A stretch of 64,000 bases of DNA from Saturnia japonica (GCA_033032175.1 CM065307.1:8308001-8372000), one strand, 5' to 3'; positions 43,930 through 55,889 are shown, counted from the stretch's first letter. Notes: a model not told the origin generated them from the letters alone. A program made the numbers and translations.

Positions 43930-44480
43930 TAAAAATGACGGAGAGATTGGAAAAACGAATATTTGCTTAAGGTTTTTCATCAAATTCGGAGAGTTGTGTA
44001 GAGACCATCGAAATGATTCAGGAGGCCTTTGAGGATGCTTGTATGGGCAAAACTCAAACAAAAGAGTGGTAAAGCGATTCAAAAACGGTCGCACGAGTGT
44101 TTGGGCCAGCGGCGACTGGCTTCTCCATCATGGTAACGCGCGAGCGCATTCATCAAACCTCGTGCAACAGTTTGTAGCGAAACACAATATTAAACAACTC
44201 TATCAGCCTCCATACAGTCCCGACATAGCCCCCTGCGACTTTTGTTTGTTTTCAAAATTAAAAATGCCGCTCAAAGGATACCAGTTTTACGACATAGAGA
44301 CGGTTGAAATGAATGCGATGCGTCCACGAATGGCCATTCCGAAAACCGATTACCAGAACTGGATCAGGATGTGGAAGCACCGATGGGAGCGTCTTGTTCA
44401 GTCGAACGGGGACTACTTCGAAGAATGCCATGAGCCGAATGTCGAAAAATTATTCCAATGTGAAGTTACTGGTACAGGTT
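43930..44480 (+). pseudogene. Mariner transposase relic 3
   Basis: A damaged N-terminus around 43940-44095 resembles the mariner start (FIKFGELCRDH, then VKRFKNGRTSVWASGD). The frame then jumps across a deletion to WLLHHGNARAHSSNLVQQFV and AKHNIKQLYQPPYSPDIAPC then DFCLFSKLK. The second catalytic Asp (HHDN in active copies) is Gly here, while the third (PDIAPCDF) is intact. The C-terminus ends near 44470, just before the right inverted repeat. The deletion removes the first catalytic Asp region and much of the DNA-binding domain, so it is dead. Confidence 0.82.
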
Positions 44481-44505
44481 GGTTACTTTTGGGACAGAGG
44501 TGTGT

Positions 44506-44690
44506 ATATATGTATTTACTTTATCTCATCTGATGTTAAGTGACGATTTGGCCCATGATGGTGACACTCTAAACCTAGTGGCGGAATTTGTATTATTTTT
44601 TTATGGTATGAAGCAGTAAACAGGCATGCTGTTCACCTGATGTTAAGCGGCCACTGCAGCCTATGGTTATTTATTATAAACCTCAAAAAG
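44506..44690. repeat. LINE 3'-UTR-like dispersed repeat
   Basis: TCATCTGATGTTAAGTGACG and, further on, CACCTGATGTTAAGCGGCCA then CTGCAGCCTATGG resemble the 3' part of lepidopteran CR1-type LINEs (compare TTAAGTGGCCATGTGGCCC at 63319). Recognition is from memory of the repeat type, not from a second full copy here. Confidence 0.4.
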
Positions 44691-45080
44691 GAGCGCAGTC
44701 TCAATTAAGGGTAGTCAATAGGAAGATGCTACTGCTTTGCTGAGTTGAGTTACTCTTCTTGTGTACAAGAGTTGCAAATGCTAATGATGTACAAGTTGCA
44801 CAAGTTTGCTGCAAACCACTAAAACCACGTCGTTCAGACTAGAAGACAGTTGTGCGAGCATTGCTCTTTTGCGGCAGAAATAGGTGAGGCAGTCAATCCT
44901 TGCGTTGGTGCTATCACTTTAGCTTAAATGTGTCTCTTTTTTATTTGGCGGCTTATAAAAATGCTTAATTAAACCAAATTAAAATAAAGTAAAAAATCAT
45001 CGGTGCCAAGACGCAATTTAAAATTCTTTACGGATTCAGGACAATTCGTAAAGTTTTGTAAATACGCATGTTCACTAAAA
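44691..45080. other. No gene recognised
   Basis: AT-rich; nothing assignable. Confidence 0.4.
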
Positions 45081-45164
45081 TCAATAACGAGTAAGGGATG
45101 GTTTATTCAATTAATATTTACGTTGTACTAGTACAACGAATAACTATCCCGTACTCGTTATTGA
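45081..45164. repeat. Hairpin: outer 27-bp inverted repeat with an 18-bp palindrome
   Basis: TCAATAACGAGTAAGGGATG... (45081-45108) is inverted with few mismatches at 45138-45164. Between them CGTTGTACTAGTACAACG (45121-45138) is a perfect palindrome. The whole could fold as a long stem with a nested stem. It may be a foldback element, a very small MITE or a small-RNA hairpin. Confidence 0.8.
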
Positions 45165-45400
45165 TAATTTATCGATAAACATAATGCGTGTTTAAATATT
45201 GTTCAATATGCAACAAAATTTGATGTGGCAATTCGCTCTGATAACTTGATTTGTTTGGCACATGTGTCTCTTTACAAAACAATATTATAACGTAATTAAA
45301 ATGTATTTATTTCGTATACAGATAATTATAACTTAATCTTAAATGATAATTATCTTTAAAAAAAAACGTTAACATTTTTTTTAATAATTCAAATAAATCA

Positions 45401-45916
45401 TCTAATGCATAAAATTAATAAAATTGAAGAGTCTGTTTCTAATGTCAAATTAATAGCTTTTTACTAAATGCATATGAAAGTATATACGATACCTATAACA
45501 AAAACCCATTTTTAAAATTGTTGTCTGTTTGTTAGGGTAATCTCCGAAACGGTTGAACCGATTTTGACGGGGCTTTCACTGATAGATAGCTGAAGTTATA
45601 GGGAGTATTTTAGGCTACTTTTATTTTAGAAAAATAATTATGGTTCCGCACAGATAAAAAAAAACTGGTCATGGTGTATTAGTTCGGGCGTTTAAATGGC
45701 TTACGCTGAGTAAACCATAAGAGATATCGCAAATTAATGTACGACATAATTGTAGGCATTAGAAAGACCCACAAAAAAGTCATGGAGAGTATACATCTAT
45801 CTTCTAACGAACACCCACAATAAGCATTTTTGTCTTTAAAATAGCCGGGAGCGAGGGAGCAAGATTCGCGCGGGCATTCTGTAGTCCACGTGAGCGAAGC
45901 CACGGGCCCGGCTAGT
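45401..45916 (+). mobile_element. Helitron family H1, complete copy
   Basis: Begins TCTAATGCATAAAATTAATA and ends GAGCGAAGCCACGGGCCCGG then CTAGT at 45916. The core is shared with the copies at 37, 39 and 63 kb. Confidence 0.78.
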
Positions 45917-46780
45917 TCTATATAATTTTGATTTTATAAAAATACGACGAAGCTCTGTTAGACCTAAACGAGGATAGCGATATTTATTCATTTAAATGTA
46001 CTACTAATACGACATTTTTTATAAAACACTAGTTGGTATCCGCGACTAAGTCTGCGTATTATTGGATATACACAGCAAAAATGTCGGAACACGACAAAGC
46101 AAAAGAAAATCATACATGGGTTTATCACTGTTTGTATGGTATTGTCATTATATGCCAATATGAATCAAACACATTACAAACATAAACAAAGAAGTTATGG
46201 CATAACAACCACAAAACAATATACATTCGAACTGAATACTTTTGTTGATGTAAGATAAAAACGAACGGGATATGGAAGAAAAGTATGTTAAATACTGAAG
46301 ATATCAAATTTTACTGCAAAGGAAATATTATCTGCATTCACAGATTTTCCAGAAAATACCTTACCTTACTAATAATTTGAGACTTTGCGGTTTTAAAAGC
46401 AAGCTTCCTAGTCATCAAATTATTCCTCATATATCATTGTAAATGACTATTATGAAATAGCAGTAAAATCAACACAAACAAAATAATAATAAGACATTAT
46501 CGAGATATTCGTTCCAGTTTCATAATTACAGTCCCACACATAGATAATTTAAAAAAAGTCTCTAAATTTAATCTTAATTTTTTTGTCATAATATCTCGTC
46601 TATAAAATAAACGTTCAAAGGTAAGTAGGTAACAATAATCTTGCCAATTACTATAAGTAGAAATGATTTAGTTCATAATTTTTTACAGATATGTACTTTT
46701 ACATTTAGAATAAGTCTAGGCTAGATATTAATAGAGTTATTAATCTATACATACATCTATTTCTATATCTTCTATATCTA
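45917..46780. other. No gene; worn repeat at its left
   Basis: At 46030-46190, text such as TTGGTATCCGCGACTAAGTC, AAGAAAATCATACATGGGTT and GCCAATATGAATC recurs at 49535-49790, so this is a second copy of that Helitron-like repeat. The rest is AT-rich without features. Confidence 0.45.
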
Positions 46781-47410
46781 TACATAGTATATAGTAAAGT
46801 CGTTTCTCGCTGTCTGTCCCTATGTACTCTTAGATCTTTTAAACTACTTAACGGACTTTAATGTAGTTCGTTACGCAATAGTTAATTAAATCCCGTAATT
46901 TTATTTTTATACATATTATTGGCAATCATGTTATCTATCAATTGAAAAATTACATATTGTATGTAGAAATGATTTAGTTCATAACTTTTTACCGTGTGCA
47001 AAATTTCATGAAAATCGGCTATGGACTAAATTTTTTTTTTAATTCCTACATTTATTCTTGGCTATTCTTATACACTTTCAATTATGGAACGACGTATGCT
47101 TTCCGTGTACAAAAGTATATCAGAATAGGATGAGAATTAATCTTTTTTTTGCGATTTCTAAAAGTAGAATAATGAAAATCGTTATAGCCATCAATTTTAT
47201 TATGGGATAAGATATACTTAATAATATAAAATATAACAATTGATCAAGCCGTTTTTGAGTTAAATTCGGACATATATACAGGCGGACAATTTTTTTTAAA
47301 TCGTATATTTGTGATCAGTATCCCTGATATAGTATGTCTATCGAGAATATTCATATAAATCTAATACACGTACAGACAGAACTATAAATTTATTAATATA
47401 GATATACGAT
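46781..47410 (+). repeat. Worn Helitron-like repeat fragments
   Basis: TAGTAAAGTCGTTTCTCGCT and CTGTCCCTATGTACTCTTAG match the start type seen at 41580. Further right, ATTTCATGAAAATCGGCTAT and similar text is of the same repeat kind. No complete ends. Confidence 0.45.
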
Positions 47411-48420
47411 TATGTAAACCATCTGTTTGTGGTCTTCTTTATCTTTGTTGGACTCATTTTATATATATATAAAAAACAGCAAAAGAAAAATTTTAGCGCA
47501 CTACTTGAATTATTACTGTATTTTTCCACCAACATATTAATGTTCCATTGTGTTCTGATATCGTTTTGAAATGTTGCGTTCATATCAAGAAAAAATATGT
47601 TTCATTACTCAGATTACCGTATAGAATACACTTTTCAAGGCCTTCCACATATTTACATATGCGATCTTGCTAATACAATTTGACCAAGTGATTTTATTGA
47701 GGGATCTACCAAGGGATTGTTACTTAACCGTTTTTTGTTTTAAATGTTTAGTTTCAATCATGGACGCCGGCAACGGTGCGAAGGTATGCACTTACACCCC
47801 CCTGTCTTCAAAGATTAAAATGTTTTAAAGTAATTTTTTGAATAAAAACTTATTTTTTATTATAATTTTTTTTATAATTTTTAGGAAGGCAATTAGACTG
47901 ATATATCAGAAAAATAATGAATAAATAATAAAATAGTTAATTAAAAGCCTCCACCTTTGAATACTTAAATAAATAAACATATCAAAATAATAGAGTAAAG
48001 CTGGAGTGTTGCTATGTGTTGCAGTATTCGTGAATTAGTAAGCGATTTACCGTGTGTAAGCTAGGGCAGAAGAGATCTATGTTCAAGTCCGAAGGAAGTG
48101 CATTGTTGCTTCTAGAACTACGTGTCATAAAAGCATTTTGCATGTAGAGTTAGTGCTGGCAAACGGGGTTTCTAGCAGCAGCTGCTGTCTGAAACTTAGC
48201 CTATCAGTACGAAGCATGATGTTAGCCAACAATTCAGGACAATCGATTGTGCTTCTAGCAAACTTCTTTAATAAACAAATGTCACCTATTTTTCGTCTAT
48301 TTTCCAAAGATAAAAAAGACTGATATTTGTTACAGCGCTCAATATTATCAAACGATGACGGCTGTATCTTATAATCTAAATATCTTTAAAATTTTCTCTG
48401 AATTTACTCAATTCTATATA
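47411..48420. other. No gene recognised
   Basis: AT-rich. Opposite-strand frames of about 60 codons at 48125-48323 overlap the short palindromic run CTAGCAGCAGCTGCTG and look accidental. Confidence 0.4.
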
Positions 48421-49073
48421 CAGTGTAAACTCTTTATAACGAAACTCAAGGGACTGAGTATTTTTTATCGTTATAGAGAGTTACAACAAAAAAACAACCA
48501 AATTAACAAGAATTTTTAATATGTATGACTTAGATAATAAATGCTTATAAATTATTGTTTACACATATAGTCTGATAACTTTGTCTAACGTTTTTTGCTA
48601 TGCCAGTACTTCTTTTGTATTATTTTATGTATTCTATTCATATCTTCTATCAAACTTTTTCGTCAACACTAATCGCTTTCCGTTTACTGGTCATGTTAAC
48701 AGTTTCAAAGTAGGTTTACAACTGATAATACGATAGGTACCCGGTATGCTTGGTCGAAGATCATCACTTCCGAGGAAACAATGCGTCATACTGCACATGT
48801 TCAAGGCAATTAAGGATAACAAAAGCTAGACCGACCTCGGATGTTTCGGAGCTTCAAAGTCTTACCAACAAACCTTATAATAAACAATAATACCGATAGT
48901 AAATATTTACTGTCTAAAAATATGAACACATTTCTTCGTAATAGAGAATGGCGTATCGCTATAAAGAGTGTTTCAATATGTGAGTTTTAACGCAAACCAA
49001 CCAAGTTGGGCTCACTTCAACGTTATAGGGAGTTTATCGTTATAAAGGATAGCGTTATAAAGAGTTTACACTG
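48421..49073. mobile_element. Pogo-type MITE with perfect 21-bp inverted repeats
   Basis: The left end CAGTGTAAACTCTTTATAAC plus G and the right end are exact inverse copies over 21 bases. TA stands on both sides (48419-48420 and 49074-49075). Related sub-terminal words (CGTTATAGAGAGTT; CGTTATAGGGAGTTTATCG) repeat inside. The 653-bp interior has no transposase. CAGT...CGTTATA ends with TA duplication fit pogo/Tigger-type elements. The perfect ends suggest it is fairly young. Confidence 0.85.
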
Positions 49074-49215
49074 TAGTATATTATATACATATATATATAA
49101 GTAATTTGTATTGGGAATTTCAAACTTGTGATGCGTATTCAAGGCATTAAGGCATCTAGTATGCTGTCTAAATTTGTACAATACGTACTATAATTATCTA
49201 TAAATTATATTTAAC

Positions 49216-49360
49216 TAGCGGGTACCCGCAACTTCATCTGCGTACAATAACTGTTTTGAGTCGCCTATTTCTTTAAGGTTTCATCTAATTTCTATACAAA
49301 AACCATTTTCATCAAAATCTGTTGAGCGGTTTAGTCGTGAAAAGGTAAATCTACCTATTA
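49216..49360 (-). repeat. Helitron-like end fragment
   Basis: CTAGCGGGTACCCGCAACTT at the left reads, in reverse, as a GC stem followed by CTAG. CATCAAAATCTGTTGAGCGG, further in, is family text. The other end is missing. Confidence 0.55.
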
Positions 49361-49539
49361 AAATTTAAGTAAATAGTTCAACGAATGAGATGTATGTAAT
49401 TACCGTAATATCCTATTTCAATACATTTTTGTAAACACCGTTTTTGGGGTTTCCATCCTTTGTTAAAATACTAAGATTTAAAATCCCACTCGCAATTTTG
49501 ACAATTCCAGATTATTGTGTTTTTGACATCACTGAAAAC

Positions 49540-50158
49540 TGGTAACCGCGACTTCGCCTGCGCAGTTTTCTTGGATGTTCACCGACTAATCCTGGAATTC
49601 GACAAACCAAAAGAAAATCAGTTATGGGTTTATCCATTATGTGTATGGGGGGGGGGGGGGGCGATCCCTACCACCCCGCTTTATTACTGCATATACACAG
49701 ACTGATACTGGAACGCGACGAACCTAAAGAAAATCAGTGATAGGTTTAACACTGTGTCTGGAATTGCCAACAAGCCAATATGAATCCAAGACATTAACCG
49801 TCCAATAAAACTTCAAATATAATTGAAATCATCTTGTATTGTACTGCCGTGAGGGATGATTCTCTCTCTCACACTCACTCTCAACTCTCAACTCTCAACA
49901 CTCTGGTTGCTTACGAAAAGTTTAAATATAAATTTTTGATTTCCCTAATTTCAGAAATGACGGGTTCTTGTTACAAACTTTCACCCCCTACTTTGTGAAG
50001 TAGATTATTCGAGATTTATTTTTGCCCCAAAAGTTTCCTTCTTGGAGGTCCAATCTATCTCTATACCAAAATTCATCAAAACTGGTTCAGCAGTTTAGGC
50101 GTGAAAACGTAACAAACAGACAGACAGACAGAGTTAATTTCGCATTTATAATTTTAGT
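49540..50158 (-). mobile_element. Helitron-like element, third family
   Basis: Minus strand from ACTAAAATTATAAATGCGAA and GTCTGTCTGTCTGTTTGTTA (50158) to a CGCAGGCGAAGTCGCGG end (49540). These ends and the AACTGGTTCAGCAGTTTAGG core match a widespread lepidopteran type. It contains a run of about 16 G (49650-49665) and an internal partial repeat of its own start near 49705. Confidence 0.6.
49650..49665 (+). repeat. Poly-G tract
   Basis: An uninterrupted run of about sixteen G inside the Helitron-like element. It is rare in an AT-rich genome and prone to sequencing error. Confidence 0.85.
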
Positions 50159-50159
50159 T

Positions 50160-50572
50160 TGAATTATTGAATAGTATAGTGTGTATTGTGAATAAAAGAC
50201 GTTCACAATATTTAATGTGTGCTAAATTAATAGCGCTTGTTTTATTCTTGTTTCTTACAAAGTTACAGTAGTTCGTAGTAACAATGTGGTTTCTTAATAA
50301 CGTTCTAGACTGTAGTTTGCTTGTGATTCGCTGCTGCTGTTGTTGTAGTGTTTCTCGAACTGATCGCAGATTTCCTGCTTCTGTTGTTGTAGTAGTTTTC
50401 GAACTGATCGTAGTACTCCGCCCTCTCCGCAATATTTAACCTCGCTTTGCCTCGCAACCGTATGCGATGATTCGAACGGGGCGTCGCTCAGCAATGAGCG
50501 CGCACGCCCTGTGTGCGCGCTCTCGGCAGTACCATGAGTCACCATGCCAATGTTTCCATCTGGCATGGTTCA
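50160..50572 (-). repeat. Probable solo LTR
   Basis: On the minus strand it starts TGAACCATGCCAGATGGAAA and ends near TTCAATAATTCA. It contains an AATAAAA (about 50245) after a GC-rich body with CAACAACAGCAGCAG-like text. Size and order fit a 0.4-kb LTR. I could not find a target duplication, and frames inside it have no known domain. Confidence 0.45.
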
Positions 50573-51860
50573 TCCTTACAACTAGTGAAATTTATACATT
50601 TAACTATACAACTAGCTATTTCTTATTCTAATCGTTTTAAGATACACATATTCAACATAATTCATTCATACTATTAGTATCTATTCCTAACAACGTATTT
50701 ATAAACTTATTCCTAACAGTATATTTCATTTATTTGTTCATTCTATACTATTAGACTATTGTTATTCGCTCGCCCCGCTCGCTGTCCGCAACAGTGTGTA
50801 AATGCTGATACACCTCCCTGCAAGAAATTCTGCCACAAGGCGCGGGCGGCGCTCGTATTTACAGTCCATCTAAATATTCAATCCGATAAATTATACACAA
50901 TTCTAAATACATATTTTATGTACATTCATACACACGGTATATCGTTATATGAAATGTAATATGTATTACCTCTACTACCTACTACTTAAATATTTTTTTA
51001 TATGTGCTGTGAAGTTCGTATGAAATAAATAAATAAATGGTCAATACTTATTAAGTAACTTCTCTGGGTAACATAAATGTTACTCTTCGCTACCTTAATT
51101 AGCTCCGCAACCGTACTATGCAAAGCATTCTGTCAACAACTGTTTCAATTACATATTATTATATCAAAATACACATTTCGAAATTTTCTTTCTTTGATCA
51201 ATAATTTTCTAACAAATTGTAGAATTAAACAGTAGTTCAAATATGGTATTCTGTTCTGCGCGTGAAAAATAAACAAAACTGATCGTTACATAGATATGTA
51301 TTGACTAGTAAGCTATCTTGATTTTGTATCGCATTGTAATGAAAATACGCCGGTCCGTCTGGGATGCACATGTCAGTGTTCCAAAGAAAACGATCAACTT
51401 GCATTTTCCATTATCTCTTTAATTTAGAAACCATATATAATGTGTACAATGATGTATGGGCATAGTAAACAGCTGGATATTTCTCACGCATTCAATGTAA
51501 TTTCTCTTTAACCTAGTTTCACTATTTCCCGTGAAATGTTTAATCGAATAGTTACATACGTGTTACATGTATTATTGATTTATAACGAAACTAAATATTT
51601 ATCAGGTTTATTGTGTTATTAAATTTATATTAAAATGGACTTTAATTCCACCCGATATTATTATAATACATTTATAAATAGTATAACCATATGAAATCTA
51701 TACAAATACAATTGATTGCAGTTTGCTGTTGTGCGCGCACCACGCAAGAACTACTGGATAGATTTTGATGATTTTTTTTTGTTATTGTCCTTAGATACTT
51801 GGTCCTTATTGTAACTCCAGATTTACATCGTAAATACCGACCTGCCACCACCTCACTACG
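50573..51860. other. No gene recognised
   Basis: AT-rich with a short GC-richer patch (50768-50860). Nothing assignable. Confidence 0.4.
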
Positions 51861-51862
51861 TA

Positions 51863-52269
51863 CAGTATATATTAAAAACCCCGCCTGATCCGTGAAAGTG
51901 TTTTTAGGTATCGAGATTATATTCTGGTTATGTTATATATCTCAGATTATAAGAAAAAAAAATTACATCTAATAAGATGTTAAAAAAAAAGTTAAATGAT
52001 GATACTTACATGGCAATACAGGCGACGCGACGCAGGGTTACCGCCATACGATCGAACGTACCGCGGAGCCGCGCTGGTGCTGGCGACGGTGTTATCACGT
52101 TTTAAAAATTTCCTAAATTTTAGGGAAACTAAAACTAAATATGTTAATTTAAAATCGCAATAACATTTTTATTTTCATAATAAATAAAATTTTGATATTT
52201 TTTTTTGGTAATGTCATTGGGGTACCTGTATACCCTTTTCGGATTCGACGGAGTTTTTAATACATATTG
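51863..52269. mobile_element. MITE with TA duplication, CAGTATATATTAAAAAC ends
   Basis: The left end CAGTATATATTAAAAACCCC and the inverse of the right end (CAATATGTATTAAAAACTCC) pair over about 30 bases, with TA on both sides (51861-51862 and 52270-52271). The 407-bp interior includes a GC-rich block at 52015-52085 and a CCAT then GTAAGT donor-like site on the minus strand. It shares its left 170 bases with 34538-34712. Confidence 0.8.
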
Positions 52270-52275
52270 TATTAC

Positions 52276-52475
52276 GACCGTTCCGCACAACGGTAGTTGT
52301 GGCACCCACTTCTCGTAGGTGCTTGAGGCGAAGTGAATACACTACACTTATAGAAAAAATATCACGATATCTTCATTCAATAAAAAGTTATTCAAGTTTC
52401 AGAAACTACAAATTTTATAAGAATTACGCGTTCTCCTATTGTCCAAGCGAGCGAAGCCACGGGCACAGCCAGTAA
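52276..52475 (+). repeat. Helitron 3' end fragment
   Basis: It ends GCGAGCGAAGCCACGGGCAC then AGCCAGT, a variant (CCAGT) of the Helitron CTAGT end. The 5' part is missing, possibly cut off by the MITE at its left. Confidence 0.55.
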
Positions 52476-54050
52476 AGAATATATAAACTTGTAAAGTACT
52501 ATAGTGTAGTGTTGTTTTAATGTTTTAGTTGATTATGTGAGCAATTCTGTTACTGGGAACCTGCTTTATCAATTTCGATGGATGTATTTTGCATTTAGAT
52601 ATTGTTTTACTTTTTAAGTTTATCTAGGTGTCGTCCCTGAGAAATAACTAGCGAAGCTCGGTCGCCCAGATAATTTATATTTAAATGAAGAGTATAGAAA
52701 TGCTATAAAATTACAAACATTTAAACAAAAAGTAAACGACTATATTTTTAAAAGCGAAGGTTCCTAGTTATAATTTTTATTAATAACTCTGCTCCCGGGG
52801 ATGGCATATATGCCAATTTTACGCACTAGGGTACATACATACATACGCCAAAGGGTTAATATTATTAATATTACCTACTACGGCTATAAATATACAAAAA
52901 TCAAAATGGTTTCATATCTTAAAATGTTTATTATGTTTTTGATATTTAAAATAAGTACGAATATAAAGTACACCTAAATGCAAATTACTAGTACATATTA
53001 GTATTAAGTAGTAGATATCGTATGATATATCTTTATAAATCTAAGTCTATCACTTGGTAAATGACGTCTGGTTTCTTGTATCACCTACTTATAGCTCGTG
53101 ATTATTATAATCTGAGCACTCAGGAAGTCTGATTTCGGCGGAGGACATAAATATAATCTTTTACATAACAATACTTTGATATGAGTACAGACTACAGATA
53201 TACATAAGGCGCGTTTATTTGACAATCGAATGTTTTTTTTATGGATGTTGATTAATTGTTTGTATATGACCCAATTTGTATGATTATCTTTTTGTAGGAT
53301 AGGCGATCTAAGGATAGGATAGGATTTGTAGGATAGGAGGTATAAGGTATCACCTTATGGTTGGTCCCACTTTAGTTTCATTGGCATTGGACCTTCAACT
53401 TCGAAGATATATGAGGAAACTTCAAAATTGTTGAAGATGGTTTTCTTTTTTGTTCATAATTGTCTTGTTTTGAAGCCTGTTCAAAAGGGCCAAGTTCGGT
53501 AGAAACGACGTTCGGGGCAGTTGTCATCGATAAAAGATCTGAGATCTAACAGGCTAGGCCCTTGGTGCTTGACGTTAATATTTGTTTATTATATTACATA
53601 TAGTTTGAACATATTTTCTGATAAAGTATCTTGATATTTTAGATGGTCATATAACTTTTGATAGTTAACTATTTTTAATCAAGTAAACTATTACATTTTA
53701 AGGTGAAATGTACATACCTACCTAGATATTATTACATACATAGTATTAAGTGTAGTCGCTAAAAATATCGTCATAGGTAGGTATGGTATTCACAGGTGTT
53801 CATTTTATTTATTAATGAACAACCTGCCAATGTGCACATGTCTTGTCTTAAAGACAAGATTTCTGTTTGGGTTCCACTTAAATAATATTTTCTAAATGTA
53901 TCACGTTATGTTTTATCTATCGATTATTTAATATTATGTTTAAACGGTAAATACTCAACAATTTCAAGTTTTACGTTGCCTAACAGTACACAATGCACAA
54001 TACAGTTATATCGCTTTTCGATATACATATCTGTATAGAATTGGTGTCGG
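52476..54050. other. No gene; short minisatellite
   Basis: AT-rich. At 53296-53340 the word AGGATAGG recurs about five times in two phases, a short minisatellite. (ACAT)n occurs near 52832. No coding sequence. Confidence 0.4.
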
Positions 54051-54059
54051 AAAACCTTC

Positions 54060-54350
54060 CTGTGATTATATGGAGGAGGCACGAAGGGGTGGACGCTTGT
54101 GTCGTGCGCCGCGCCGCCCACTCGGCAGCTCGTCTCACCCCTGCCTGCCCGACCCTCGTGGCACCTAGCTAGCTTGCCGGATCAGTTGAACGCCTCTATT
54201 CTCCACACAAACCGCGCTCGCGTTATGCCGCTTTATCAGCCGACGCTTGGTCACATGAATCCCTTATTTTGGTTCGTCACATTCATGTATGAACCACTTA
54301 GCTGCTTATCTGCACCTCGTCGTTCATTGTTCATTTCATTGTGACATTTT
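54060..54350 (+). other. GC-rich island, possible 5' exon
   Basis: A CpG-rich block (GCGCCGCGCCGCCCACTCGG, CTGCCTGCCCGACCCTCGTG) with an 81-codon frame from 54099 that has Pro, Ala and Arg but no known motif. It may be a promoter or untranslated exon. The frame itself is probably accidental. Confidence 0.25.
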
Positions 54351-55880
54351 TGTTAACTGCGATATTCTGTATAGTATTGGTTAATTATATGGTCACTGAT
54401 TAATTTTGTTATTGTGAACCGTTTGTTATTGTAAGCGTTCGTAATGTTTGTTACCTTGTGAGAGTGCCTGACTAGATCCCGACGCCATACACGCGGTGAA
54501 AAATACGTCATAGTGACTCAACACAAATGTTGGATTTTGCGATTAATCAGTGAATTTCATTAAATAGAGGGCATGAGGGGGAGGACAGTCTCGCGGCATG
54601 ACGCCGAAAATTGTCGTTTAAGATTTATCTCAGTAAAAAAAGTACTGAATACACACAAAATAAAGTAGAAAATATTAAATGAATTAAAATATTTTCTATT
54701 TAGAGAAAAAGTATGTGTTTTGAATTTTTCTTATGGCTTTCTTAATTACTGAACCCAAATACATAACAAATAAGCGTTATTTGTCTTATTTATTATTGAG
54801 AATATTTTGTCAAGAAATACAAGCTTGAAAATAAAGGAAAATAGTAAAGAACCTAAAACAGCTGATCTGTAGTTTCCCATTGGGCCGTTGGGGACCATTT
54901 AGCAGATTGCTACTTAGAGCGCCGCAAGGCAGCAGTGTCTGTTTTATTGTGCGGTATTGGTTGAATATACAAAATAGCACACTATCAAGGTCTTTTTGAA
55001 ACAAATATTCTGTGAACTAACATCTAATCATAACAAAGTATCGTTGCTAGTTCTTTTTACACTAGAATGTATGTGTGTACATATTATGGAAAAAACAATA
55101 GTGACTCATTACGTGGAAACACGCACAGTTAAACTTCAAGTTTCCACTACTGTGGCTAGTAGTGGCAGTATAGGTACCGATTGAAATTGTTGGTATTCTG
55201 TTTTCAAAGTAGTTTCACCGCATTGTAGCTTCTGAGAACATTGTTACCTGCTAATTTCGTAGAATTTACGTTTTATTAATTCGTGCTTATTTTTTATTAA
55301 GTACTGTAGAAACTGTATAAATAATAATATATATGTACTGATTCCGTGGAGTCCAAGAGATCGAATTAGAAATAATTATGGTTTTAACAGTGTAACCTCT
55401 GTAAACCAGTTCATTTGTCAATTAATTTAATATTATTTTCCTAATTTTTGTGATGGGTTAATACCATGATAAATGCATTTTAAAGATCTAAAAAAGTAAA
55501 TCGTGTGTATGTATGATTTACTAATGTTTCCAATGAATATACGTCATCCTTCAATTCATCAAACCATCAGTTATGTCGAATTCGAAAAAAGTTTAAGAAA
55601 AACAAAGTCTAAGTAACAAAATAAAAAGCTTGTATTAGGTATATTAGGTTATTTTAAGGGTCATAGCGATAAAGGAAATAACCATATTTACGCTTGCAAC
55701 AGAATTGAGGATTGCAAATTTTTGGCCTTTTGTTATGACGGGTATTAATGTGTTGTAAGAAAACAGCCTGACTGTTAAACATTTATTTTATGTGTAGGAA
55801 TGAAGGATAAATGATGTCTGCCACGAGCTTGGAGAATTTATTTGCCAGGTCGTTTTAGGCTAGAAGTAGGCACTTCTAGA
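54351..55880. other. No gene recognised
   Basis: AT-rich. Only short frames, none with recognisable sequence. Confidence 0.4.
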
Positions 55881-55889
55881 AATGCATGG

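Larger units (their letters stand above)
42684..44505 (+). mobile_element. Mariner-like element carrying a nested TRIM
   Basis: The left inverted repeat at 42691-42725 (TGTCCCAAGAGTAACCGACC...) and the right one at 44461-44497 agree at about 31 of 34 positions and are bordered by TATA-rich sequence with TA at each end. Between them, apart from the TRIM at 42752-43780, lies a decayed mariner transposase on the plus strand. Without the TRIM the element is about 0.8 kb, so it is internally deleted (full mariners are about 1.3 kb). Confidence 0.82.

Noticed and set aside
48035..48090. tRNA-like sequence with TGTTCAAGTCCGA
   Set aside because: There is no matching A box at the right distance and no stem pairing.
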